Positions 31,647 through 43,600 of a stretch of 64,000 bases of DNA are shown piece by piece. The notes below the pieces were generated by a model. It was not told the DNA's origin and did not search any database. It was given only the letters and a program-made list of their open reading frames with translations. A program made the position numbers and the translations under genes. Numbering within the stretch: the first letter of the stretch is position 1; each line of letters begins with the position of its first letter. The DNA comes from Mesostigma viride. Its lineage: Eukaryota > Streptophyta > Mesostigmatophyceae > Mesostigmatales > Mesostigmataceae. The stretch covers positions 2,420,844-2,484,843 of the forward strand of contig RPFO01000079.1 in the NCBI GenBank assembly GCA_009746045.1, in the 5' to 3' direction.

Positions 31647-34600
31647 ATGAAGGGGGGCGGTGGAGGGAGCGCCCCTGGACCGGACGCCGAGCGTGACAGA
31701 AGGACTGTCTTCGTAAGAAATCTCCCGTTCTCCGTCGACGATGCTAAAGTACGTGCCGACGCATTGCTGGCCGTTCACGCTGGGACAAGCATGCCGGGGC
31801 AGCCGGCGTCTACATTTGCAGTTTCCTTTGCGGGCGGCCTGGATGGAAAATGTAGCGGCGTTAACACGGGGTGAATGAATTGGCATAGACATTTTAACTT
31901 GATCAGATATATTTCTGCTGGTCATCTAATCCAATCAACATAGCCTCGGATAATTTCCGGACGTGACGTAGGGTGGCTTGGCCTGCGTTGCAGTATACGA
32001 GCAATTGCTAATCCCCCTAATTGCCTGTTGTTGTGGTTAATCTGTTTCGGGGGCTCCTCCTGCCAGCTCGAAGCTATATTCAGTGAAGTCGGCCCGATAC
32101 GCAAGGCTTTTACCGTAAAAGAGAAAGGTAAGGGGTTTCGATGTCCCGCTGCTACGTACGGCGCTGGCACAAGTCAGGGTAGGGCTCATGGCATCGTCCT
32201 CCTATGCTGGGTTGCATTAATGACTGACATTTACACAACATGAACTTGATGCGTAGAACGTCAGTGCATTGGGTATAACGTCGGTGTCAGTGCATCAGCT
32301 CCGACCTTCGAGTGCGCTGAGTGGTATGCTTTTTCGATCATGCTGTCGAAATGTGCGATGAATGCTAGCGATGCGCCGCTGCCTTCCCAGCTTTGCATGC
32401 ATGAGCGGTAGTGGCCATGGGGATGTATGGATAGGGAATCCTTGAATATCCCCTGCTGCCTTCCTGTGCCGTTGCAACACCGGCAGCAAGCAGCAGGACG
32501 TGGAATCCTGCCGTGTGTCGTGCATCTCACCTGGATAGAATCCCCCTGTTTGCGTTGGTGGGGTGCGTGGCAACTGGTTGGGTGGGTGGCAGCGCTGCCA
32601 TCTGTTCCCGTGAATGTGACTGGCGGTCATTGAGCTGACCAGCACCATCGAGGGTGAGCTAACGAGCACAGATCCATCTATCTCTTGCATTGCTCTAATA
32701 TCGCAACCCCCTATCTCATCCCCCCAATCTCATCCCCCCTATCACATCCCCCCTGTCTCATCTCCCCTATCCCATCCCCCCTCTCCCTTTCTTTTCAAAT
32801 ACCTTGTCTTGCGTTGCGGGTGTCATGGTCCATGATCCCAGGGGCGACTCAACATCGAGGGTTTGGCTTCGTCCAGTTGTAAGTGCCTAATATAACTCCA
32901 GCTTTGTAAATACTATACGGTCCGTGTAGTATACCGAGGGTTTGGCTTCCTCTTGCTATGATCGTCCCGCACCCAGCAGAAGGTTTGGCTGTACCTGGTC
33001 TCCCGCCGTTTCGCATGTGCGCGCTTCCACACCCTGATGCTCTTGCAGGGACGTTGCACGTAATCTACACAATTCATCAGCACGAGGGGCAAAAAAACAC
33101 TAACCAAGGAGACTTGGATTCCTCGGGATAAGTGTAGCTCTCTATTTGGTTAAGTGTTTGTTGTACGGTTGCGGTATCATTGTGCTAATGCACAGTACTA
33201 GTGACATTTGTGGCGTAAATATTGTTCCTTTACAGCATGCCTTGGGGGGGAGTGAGGTCAGGGTGCATGAAATCTCTATAAATATATGCTATGCTTCTGT
33301 ATCAGTACACACAACACCGTAGTAGAGTGTTGCAGACAACATGCAAGGAAACTCGTCGTGGGACGGTCGCTGTGCACTGGATGCCTGCTGCCTACCACAT
33401 AGGGCAGCGTATGGCAAGCGACATTGTTTATAGTTTCTTTTGAACAATCTAATTGATTGGAACATTATGCCCATATAAACATCATTAAAATATCTTCCTA
33501 TGAAATTGCATCTCCTTTTGTAACCGAACTGTATCTGATAACTTTGGTGACATGGCGGGCTGCGGCATCCCTCTGTTCACGCTCCCCAACACGCCCCCCA
33601 TGCTGGCTACCGGTGCGCCGCAGTGCTGTTGCGGACGACGTCCAGCGCGCGGTCGAGCTTAAGAATGGGTCCCTGGTGGAAGGCCGCAAGCTCAAAGTGG
33701 AGAGCGCGCTGAGGAGGGCGCCCTTAGAGGAGCGACGGCCCTCGCTGCACGCGGGAGGTAAGGCGACAACGTGGGGTCGTGGAGGGGGGAGGTGAGCAGG
33801 GCGAGGGGGCTGTTTCGAAACGTTAAGTGAGATGCCTTCGGATCAGGAGACTCACACAGCCGCAAAATCATGCCAAAGGTCCTATGTTCGATTCCTTGCT
33901 GGTAGCTTGTGGGCTTTCTTACTTTCTATGTTCCGCGGAATCTCAGATTTGGGCAGCTAGCGTTTTCACGTTTGTTGCGTTCTGATGACAAGGGAGAGGG
34001 GGCTGTGTACACAAGGCCCCTAGGGGCGGGTTCAACGAGGGGAGGTCTGCTGGGGTCGCTGCCACGGGGGGGCAAGGTGGGGCGATAACGTGCGTGCATA
34101 TCAGGTTTGCAATGTCGTGCTGCGTGACACCGGTGTTTAGCCCAGTTGATTTCTTAAGCAGTAGTAGAATGTAATAAGATATATTTACTTTGCACATTTA
34201 AATGTCTCCCTTATCTGAATGTATTTCTTATCTAAGTGTTTTTCCTATCTAAATGTCTTTCTTCTCTAAGTGTCTTCCTTGGTTTTCGGGGTCGGCCCCT
34301 GCGTGGTCAATCCACGGGACGCCTCGTGGCACCACCGGACGCAGCTGACGGAGCCAAGGGTGAGAAGAGTCACGCCGACGCGCCAGCTGGCAGAGCCGCG
34401 GCCGATGGCGACGACGCGCCAGACCCTGGACGCAAGAAGAAGCGGAAAGCAGCGGCCGAGGACACCGAGGAGGGAGCCGCTGGGGATGCCACCACAAAGG
34501 GCGGTGCGTCTGCCTCAGGCCCCGACGACAAGGTCACAAAGAAGAAGAAAAAGGAGGCCGCGGGGGAGAGTGCAAAGGAGGTTGCAATGCAGCGGGGGGA

Positions 34601-37600
34601 GAGTGGGAAAGGTGGCGGAGTGGGGTCGGCAGAGAATCCAGGGAAGGGCGCGCGTGGCGGTGGTGACAAAGCAGCGGCTGGCGTGGCAAAGGCATCGGTG
34701 GACCAGCGGGGAGCCAAGGAGTCGGTAAAAGCCAAGGGAGTGAAGGACCACGTTGACGAGCCGCCGAAGCCATCGGAGAAGCAGAGGTGGGTGGGCATGC
34801 CGTCATGCGTTTGCCATGGTGGCGTGCCCTTATGAGCTTGCCACCCGGTAGGGGCAGACCATCGGGTGGGCTTGCCCTGCACGGACACATCCCATAGTGA
34901 TACAGTCTCGTCGATGGAGGTTTATCTGATCGGCACTGTCTCATGGATGGAGGGTTATGCCAGTACTCGCTAGTTCTATACTGTCGTCTAGGTCTATACT
35001 CTTGTACCCGTACGCACTAGTTCTATACCGCTACACGGTGGTCCGGGCGGTCCTCTCAATTGTCGGCGGCAGCAGGGCCGTGGCCTGACCAGGGCATGGA
35101 ACATGCAAGTCGGCTAGTTTGTCACGCCAGTCCTTGCGTCCGTCACCTCATGTCCATTGGTTCTGCCTTGGTCTGCTTTTGCTGTCTCGTTTTTGTCATC
35201 GTATCTATCATCCTTTTATCCTCATGTGTCTTCCTGTCCATGACCATGCCATGCCATGCCATGCCATGCCATGCCATGCCATGCCATGCCATGCCATGCC
35301 TCATGATCACGTGCACATCCAGGCCCGCGCGCACCGTGGTGATCGGCTGCCTGCCCTCCGAGTCGGCCGTGGGGCAGGCGCTGGAACTGGCCAAGGCAAC
35401 CGCCCCCGTGGAGAGCGTGATAAACCCGCTGCCTGCCACCGAGCTAGAGCAGCATGGTGGGTGGGACGTGTGCATAGAAGGATTCATCTTGCCAAATGTT
35501 TGCATAGAAGTATTCATCTTTCCAAATGTTTACATAGAAGTATTCATCTTGCCAAATGTTTACATAGAAGTATTCATCTTGCCAAATGTTTACATAGAAG
35601 TATTAATCTTGCCAAATGTTTACATAGAAGTATTCATCTTGCCAAGTGTTTACATAGAAGTATTCATCTTGCCAAATGTTTACATAGAAGTATTCATGTT
35701 GCCAAATGTTTACATAGAAGTATTCATCTTGCCAAATGTTTACATAGAAGTATTCATCTTGCCAAATGTTTACATAGAAGTATTCATCTTGCCAAATGTT
35801 TACATAGAAGTATTCATCTTGCCAAATGTTTACATAGAAGTATTCATCTTGCCAAATGTTTACATAGAAGTATTCATCTTGCCAAATGTTTACATAGAAG
35901 TATTCATCTTGCCAAATGTTTACATAGAAGTATTCATCTTGCCAAATGTTGCACAACAGTTCACCGGTTAATGACGCCGAGATAATGCCTATACTTCACC
36001 TTTGAATAGTCGAGGATTCGCCCATACGTTTACCCTAACTGTATTTATATATTGCCCCTATGGCACCTTTGTTATACCGACGTACCCAGCAGGCAAGCAT
36101 GGGGTCACTGTCCCAGCTGTATGTGCTAGCAGAGTAGCTGGAGGGATGGCCGCTCTCTACCGGACATAAATGTGTTGGGGTCCTTTTGTGGTGGATGCTG
36201 TCTATTTGCCGTGCAGTGGCATGGTGGGTTGGGGACGAGGTGAAGCTGCCATGATGTGCCTTTTTCCTTGGGGGCCTTTGGGAGTATTTCGAGCAGACCT
36301 TGAAGTTGTTGGCCGAGAAGTCAGGGAACAGCTATACGTACCCACTGAATAACAGTACTATCTCGGTACTATAGGGGCCCGCTATATCTCAATTGGGGAA
36401 TTCAGTGCTCCGTGATCCCCCCAACGGGGACACAAGACTAATTCATTAATAAATTAATAGGGGCCCGGGAGTTATTCTTCCTGAAACCTGTGACGAGGAT
36501 TAGTGCGGATGGGTGCCCGGCAGGGGACTTGAATGGGCGAGTTCATTCAGGCGAGCTGTGGTAGTTAGGGGCCTTGAATAAGTGAGTTCATTTATGCGAC
36601 CTGCTGTCCAGTGCATGTTTGTTTGGTGAACTGAGGTCTGATCCTCAACATCATCTCCCATCACAATCTTGTCTGCTATCCCCCCGGCTTGTGTGTGCCT
36701 GCGTAGTTTGACCTGCATATGTGTCTCTGCTTGCATGCACCCGCTTTTGTGTGCTTGGCACGTTCAGCACTGGCAAAGGATGGCTGTGCCCCCCTGGCGG
36801 TGAGCGTGGTGTTTGTGTCAGTGGCGGGGGCCAGGGCGGCCGTGCAAGCGCTGCATGGGCACACACTCAAGGGGGGAGCCGTTGCATGGGCTCGACAGCT
36901 GGCGGGAGAGGTAGGGATTGACAACTTTAGGCCCTTAACAGATAAACTGAGACCCTGGACTGTTTTGGTGGCTGTAAGGCCTGACTGGAAACCTGGGCGA
37001 TACGCACTCTCTTTCTCGTCTCTAGCCGTGGTATGGCTGGCAGTGGAGGTGAGAAAGGAGAGAGTTGGTTGATGTTGTGCACTTGGGAAGGGTTAACTTT
37101 CTAGCAGGTTTTGTCTGGCTGGCAGTGGAGGCTGAAAGGCGGAGTATGATTTTTTTTTGGTGCCCTCGTGTCAAGGGTCAAGCCGCAAGAGGACTTTCCC
37201 AGGTTGCCCAATCGGGTGTCTGGTAGCAGTTAGCACCACCCCCTAGACCTTCTTCTACTTCTATTAAGGCAAAACCCACCACGCTCAGGCAGACTCCCCT
37301 AGTATAGTTGTTTTCTCGCTTTTTACGGGTTGACTTCACCAGGTATGGCCTTGTTTAGGCAGACCGCCTCGGATGGCTCTCTGGATCATTCGCACAGCAC
37401 GCTGACTGTGCTTGCCGGATGCCAGCGGGTAAAATATCCACATTGTTCATTCATGACGTGTGTGCATTCTTGCATGCATGATTGGACATAGGAATGCACC
37501 TTAATCCTTTGTGGGAAGGGGAGGAGGACTTTTGTGTATGTACTTTGGTGCGGTTTCCTGGTACTTTGCTTGTGCTGATTTTGGTGTGCTTGCATAGTCA

Positions 37601-40600
37601 TAGGCGTGCTTGGTTTTGTCCTGACGAGGTCTTTCGAGAGTAGGTTGCTTGCTGTTCGGACTCACCACGGCTCCTGATAATGTGCATTCCAGCCACATGG
37701 CTTGCTCTGTTATCTGCTCCATGTGCCCTGCTATCTGCTCTTTTATCTGGCCACGGCAGGGCATTCACTGGAAGAAGTGGAGGGTTATCGCCCGCAACTT
37801 GCCGTTCACGGTATGTACGCCTCTGCTGGCCGTCATCCACTTGCAATGCTGCCACCCGGTTGTAATAGACCTTTGTCGCATACCGTCGTTGTCTCCCACA
37901 CGACCCTCCCGAATCAAGTCCCTCGTTGGCCATCGCGTCTGCTACCCCTCTGCCCCTCCAGACAAGGCCTAGTGTGGCCATGGATGGTCGGGTTTTGAAT
38001 TATGAAGGCAACATGGGTGGCATAGCCACAGTGGCTTGAGGCAAAAAAGGTCATCTGAAGCTTTGTTGCCAGGCTTTGTTACCCCCTGCTGCCATCAAGT
38101 ATTTTTTCTGCATTTCCCTCTCTCCTCTTGGTCATCTTGAGGCTCTCCTCTTAGTCATGTTTGTTTCCGTGTTGTATGCCTGCGGCTGTCACCGTTTCCT
38201 CTCAAGATCGTTGGCGCCTTGTGAGTTGTTACTGGAGGCCACACATAGGTGGCCACGCCAGGAAACGTCGTGGCAAGGGCTGTCCAGGCAGGAATGAGAA
38301 AGTGAGGGAAGAATGAGGCACTGGGGCTGCCTACCGTGCACAGGGGAGTGGTGCAGAAGAGAGAATATGGGAGGCAGGAGCTGCCTGGTTTGGAAGGCTA
38401 TGTCTACGGGTGCCAGGCTATCGTGTACAGGCGATACCGTGCCTATGGACCTGTACAAGCCTCCTCCCGTATTGCGGTGACGCTCATTGCTGACAACAGC
38501 CATTACCCCTTGGCATTTTCCCCTTCCTTGCCCTATGCTGCAGTCTCCTCATGCCGTTGCTAGACGCACTTCGCGTGCAATACCAACAGTTCCGTGGTAT
38601 GGGCCTGCTTGTACGGATCATGATACTCAACGCCTGTTGAGCAGCGTTTTCCCCCACCGTCTGATGTGATCTCTTCCCCACGCTCTTCCTGCAGGATACT
38701 GAGGCTGATGTCCGCCGCCTGTTCTCTAAAGCTGGTTTTGTGTGGGACCTGCAACTGCCCAAGAACGCGCAGGGGAAGTACGTGCGATAGTGAGGTCCAT
38801 GGGTGCAGGGAGGCAGGGAGCCTGATGGGTGCCACGTGGCCCTGCGATGCTTCCACGTGTATGGGTTCAGGCCTGTCCCCCGCTTCCCTTGGAAGCTGTT
38901 GCCACTTAAACATTCGAAGCACGTTCGTCCGCTAGTTACGGAGTACGATTGTATAGTAGTCGTGTTGTCGTGTTGTCGTGTTGTCGTGTTGTCGTGTTGT
39001 CGTGTTGTCGTGTTGTCGTGTTGTCGTGTTGTCGTGTTGTCGTGTTGTCGTGTTGTCGTGTTGTCGTGTTGTCGTGTTGTCGTGTTGTCGTGTTGTCGTG
39101 TTGTCGTGTTGTCGTGTTGTCGTGTTGTCGTGTTTTCGTGTTGTCGTGTTGTCGTGTTGTCGTGTTGTCGTGTTGTCGTGTTGTCGTGTTGTCGTGTTGT
39201 CGTGTTGTCGTGTTGTCGTGTTGTCGTGTTGTCGTGTTGTCGTGTTGTCGTGTTGTCGTGTTGTCGTGTTGTCGTGTTGTCGTGTTGTCGTGTTGTCGTG
39301 TTGTCGTGTTGTCGTGTTGTCGTGTTGTCGTGTTGTCGTGTTGTCGTGTTGTCGTGTTGTCGTGTTGTCGTGTTGTCGTGTTGTCGTGTTGTCGTGTTGT
39401 CGTGTTGTCGTGTTGTCGTGTTGTCGTGTTGTCGTGTTGTCGTGTTGTCGTGTTGTCGTGTTGTCGTGTTGTCGTGTTGTCGTGTTGTCGTGTTGTCGTG
39501 TTGTCGTGTTGTCGTGTTGTCGTGTTGTCGTGTTGTCGTGTTGTCGTGTTGTCGTGTTGTCGTGTTGTCGTGTTGTCGTGTTGTCGTGTTGTCGTGTTGT
39601 CGTGTTGTCGTGTTGTCGTGTTGTCGTGTTGTCGTGTTGTCGTGTTGTCGTGTTGTCGTGTTGTCGTGTTGTCGTGTTGTCGTGTTGTCGTGTTGTCGTG
39701 TTGTCGTGTTGTCGTGTTGTCGTGTTGTCGTGTTGTCGTGTTGTCGTGTTGTCGTGTTGTCGTGTTGTCGTGTTGTCGTGTTGTCGTGTTGTCGTGTTGT
39801 CGTGTTGTCGTGTTGTCGTGTTGTCGTGTTGTCGTGTTGTCGTGTTGTCGTGTTGTCGTGTTGTCGTGTTGTCGTGTTGTCGTGTTGTCGTGTTGTCGTG
39901 TTGTCGTGTTGTCGTGTTGTCGTGTTGTCGTGTTGTCGTGTTGTCGTGTTGTCGTGTTGTCGTGTTGTCGTGTTGTCGTGTTGTCGTGTTGTCGTGTTGT
40001 CGTGTTGTCGTGTTGTCGTGTTGTCGTGTTGTCGTGTTGTCGTGTTGTCGTGTTGTCGTGTTGTCGTGTTGTCGTGTTGTCGTGTTGTCGTGTTGTCGTG
40101 TTGTCGTGTTGTCGTGTTGTCGTGTTGTCGTGTTGTCGTGTTGTCGTGTTGTCGTGTTGTCGTGTTGTCGTGTTGTCGTGTTGTCGTGTTGTCGTGTTGT
40201 CGTGTTGTCGTGTTGTCGTGTTGTCGTGTTGTCGTGTTGTCGTGTTGTCGTGTTGTCGTGTTGTCGTGTTGTCGTGTTGTCGTGTTGTCGTGTTGTCGTG
40301 TTGTCGTGTTGTCGTGTTGTCGTGTTGTCGTGTTGTCGTGTTGTCGTGTTGTCGTGTTGTCGTGTTGTCGTGTTGTCGTGTTGTCGTGTTGTCGTGTTGT
40401 CGTGTTGTCGTGTTGTCGTGTTGTCGTGTTGTCGTGTTGTCGTGTTGTCGTGTTGTCGTGTTGTCGTGTTGTCGTGTTGTCGTGTTGTCGTGTTGTCGTG
40501 TTGTCGTGTTGTCGTGTTGTCGTGTTGTCGTGTTGTCGTGTTGTCGTGTCGTAGAGTAGTAGTATGGTAATCCAATGTTGATTGCATTGTCTTGCATTTT

Positions 40601-43600
40601 GATGTCGCTGCCAACGTAGGATGTGCCTGTGCTGAGTCAGCCCACATGGGGACTAACTCAATCTGTACAGCTACCTGTATTGTCTGTTGTTTTGCTGTAC
40701 GCTCAAGCATTTGCTGTACGCTTAAGCATGTGTTCGCAGCTTAGTGACTGGTGCATCAGATAGCCACCGATGTGTGGAGCCAAAAGGTCAGCAATCGCAG
40801 GTGCAGCCTGGTGTACCTGTGCCAGCTGTTTTGTCTGCAAGTGCCCTAGGCCTGTCAAGGCTTGCGTGCGGATTCGTGCACACTAGCGAAGCGCAAGGCG
40901 TTGCAGTGTAGCTGCGGTGCAAGTTGCCCACTATCGTGGGCTACGTTCGGCACTGGCGTTCAACTGTGACAGGAATTTTACTCCGCTGCCTGCTCCTTTT
41001 CATTTACTGTAGTGGCGGTCTAGCTACAACATTTGATTCCAGCCTACAGAGCTACTAGATTTGTTTCCAGCTGGCAGGAAAACATCGAAACAGCGGATGG
41101 CTAAAAGGCTGCTGCACCTGCAGAATTTGCTGCGTCATGCAGTAGGGTGCAACACCCGGGCTGTGCAGCACGGATTGGCGTGAAACAGCCTCATGGCAAC
41201 TTCTAACCGATGGCATTGCTGCTCGTGTTCACGATAGCGTGTCGACCGACTGCTTCCGTAGTCGTACTTGGATGACATGGCTGCTCGTGTGCCTGCTCAC
41301 TTGTTGACCATGCAGGTCGCGAGGTTTCGCGTTTGCTGCCTACACCTGCAAGGCAGATGCGGAGAAGGTGGGCGGTGTTGGAAGCTGTCCTAGTATACCA
41401 AGTAGTATACCAAATATTATACCAAGTAGTATATCAAATAGTACACCAAATAGTATACCAAGTAATGTATCAAGTAGTATATCAAATAGTACACCAAATA
41501 GTAGCGGAGCCGTTCCCCCATGTCCCTTATATGCCTCCTGTGGTGCCCGCCTGTTGACCGTTATCTGTGCATACTCCAGTGTGCGCGGATGACTATGGGA
41601 AGCCAAAGTGCGTTTGCATTTTTCGTATCGTTTTGCGCCTTGTACGATGTGCACGAGTGTTTGCCATGTGGATGCTGGACATTGTTATATAACTGTGAAT
41701 GCATGCCCATGCCTTGTTCACGTCCTTCTCTAGCCTCCCACCGGCCACGGCAGTCTGCGTGGGGAGGCCATGGCTTGCGTATGGTGGCTTGTGGTGGTTA
41801 TTTCAACTGTCTGCCTTATACTGTTTGCTTTTGATTTGTGTGATTTGTTCCAGCCTGATCTGCGGTTCACTTGTAATTTCCAACTTGCCAACTTACCCCT
41901 GCTACACCAACATCTGTGCTAATTTGATCCGTGATCCCCTGCTTGTGTAGTTGCATGGATGAAATAATTTGTATCTGTATCCCTTTGTTAGTCCACATCG
42001 GGTGTTACCCCCCCCCCACACCCTACCCCCCCGCCCTAACCTCCCTTTATCGGGTCGATCACGCAGTGTAGGTTGGGCGAGTCATTCTACCATTCCAGTT
42101 CGTCATCGACAGGCGTGTGGCACGAACACCCCGCAGTCGACCCCCAAAAGCAACCAGATACTCCACAGGGGATCGGGAGCTGACACATGAAGGGGACCAT
42201 GGCAAGAACGGGGCTCTAAGACTCTTTTTGACTCTATTATTTGTTTGTAATTTTTGGCATTATGTACGTGCGCACATATTGCACACACACGCACGCACAC
42301 ATGCATGCTCCCCAGGCCATCGCAGAGCTGAACGGCCATACGGACAATAACCGGCCCATCGCCGTCGACTGGGCCGTCTCCAAGAACGTCTTTGACAGCC
42401 ACAAGCAGCAGCTAATGCAGCAGCAGGCGGGAGAGGGTAGGTTCCTGCTAGGGCTGGTGCAGGCACCGGAGGGTAGGTCCATAGGGGTGGTTATGCAGGC
42501 ATGGGAGGGTAGGTCCATAGGGGTGTTGGTGCATGCATGGGAGGGTAGGTTCATGGGGGTGTTGGTGCAGGCATGGGAGGGTAGGTCCATAGGGGTGTTG
42601 ATGCAGGCGCGGGAGGGTAGGTCCATAGGGGTGTTGGTGCAGGCATGGGAGGGTAGGTTCATGGGGGTGTTGATGCAGGCATGGGAGGGTAGGGCCGTGG
42701 AGGTGTGCATGCTGCCATCAAGAGGGGCATGGCTCCACTGGGCTGTGTGCTTGGCGGACATGGCCCAGTTGGACTGGCCCCATCAAGGGTTTTAATGATG
42801 TTGGCATGGCTACGATTTGGTTTTTGTGTCTATCGACGACAGTGTGTGTGGTTATACAATTTTACCTCGTGAAACACAATCTCAATCTTATCTCTATTTC
42901 ACATAGGCCTCGTATTCTACCTGCCAAACATCTATTCTACCTTCCAAACATCTTATCTCTATTTCACATAGGCCTCGTTGTATTCTACCTTCCAAACATC
43001 TTATCTCTATTACACATAGGCCTCGTTGATTCTACCTTCCAAACATCTTATCTCTATTACACATAGGCCTCGTTGTATTCTGCCTTCCAAACATCTTATC
43101 TCTATTACACATAGGCCTCGTTGATTCTACCTTCCAAACATCTTATCTCTATTTCACATAGGCCTCGTTGATTCTACCTTCCAAACATCTTATCTCTATT
43201 TCACATAGGCCTCGTTGATTCTACCTTCCAAACATCTCAACATCGCTGTGTCAAGGATGCGCGCTGACGTGACTGCCTTATTGCTCTCAATGTGGTTGCC
43301 ACGCCTGCCGGCTCCGCCTGCTGACTCTACTTTGATGCAAACCATGACCTGCTGACTCTACTTTGATGCAAACCATCACCAGGCAAGGACGCGGCGGAGC
43401 CTGCAGGCCTCTCTGACGTCGACGATGGCGGCAGTGACAGCACCGCAAGTGATGACGAGGAGGGCAGCGAGGGCGAGGAGGATGAGGAGGAGGATGGCTC
43501 GGATGGGGAGGGTGCTGGGCGGGATAGTGACCGAGAGGATGCGGACGCGGGGACAGACAGTGAAGGAGAAGAGTTGGCACTTGAAGAGAAGGGGAAGGCG

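Noticed and set aside
33830-33905. tRNA gene suggested by GTTCGATTCC in intron 4
   Set aside because: The T-stem and acceptor stem do not pair.
35463-35950. CRISPR-like regular 30-bp repeat
   Set aside because: Units are directly adjacent without unique spacers and lie in an intron of a eukaryotic gene.
38961-40549. Interstitial telomere repeat
   Set aside because: CGTGTTGT does not match TTAGGG, TTTAGGG or TTTTAGGG types.
38803-40710. Five open frames of 530-592 codons on both strands
   Set aside because: They are the translation of an octamer satellite. Any frame stays open because the 24-bp period contains no stop.
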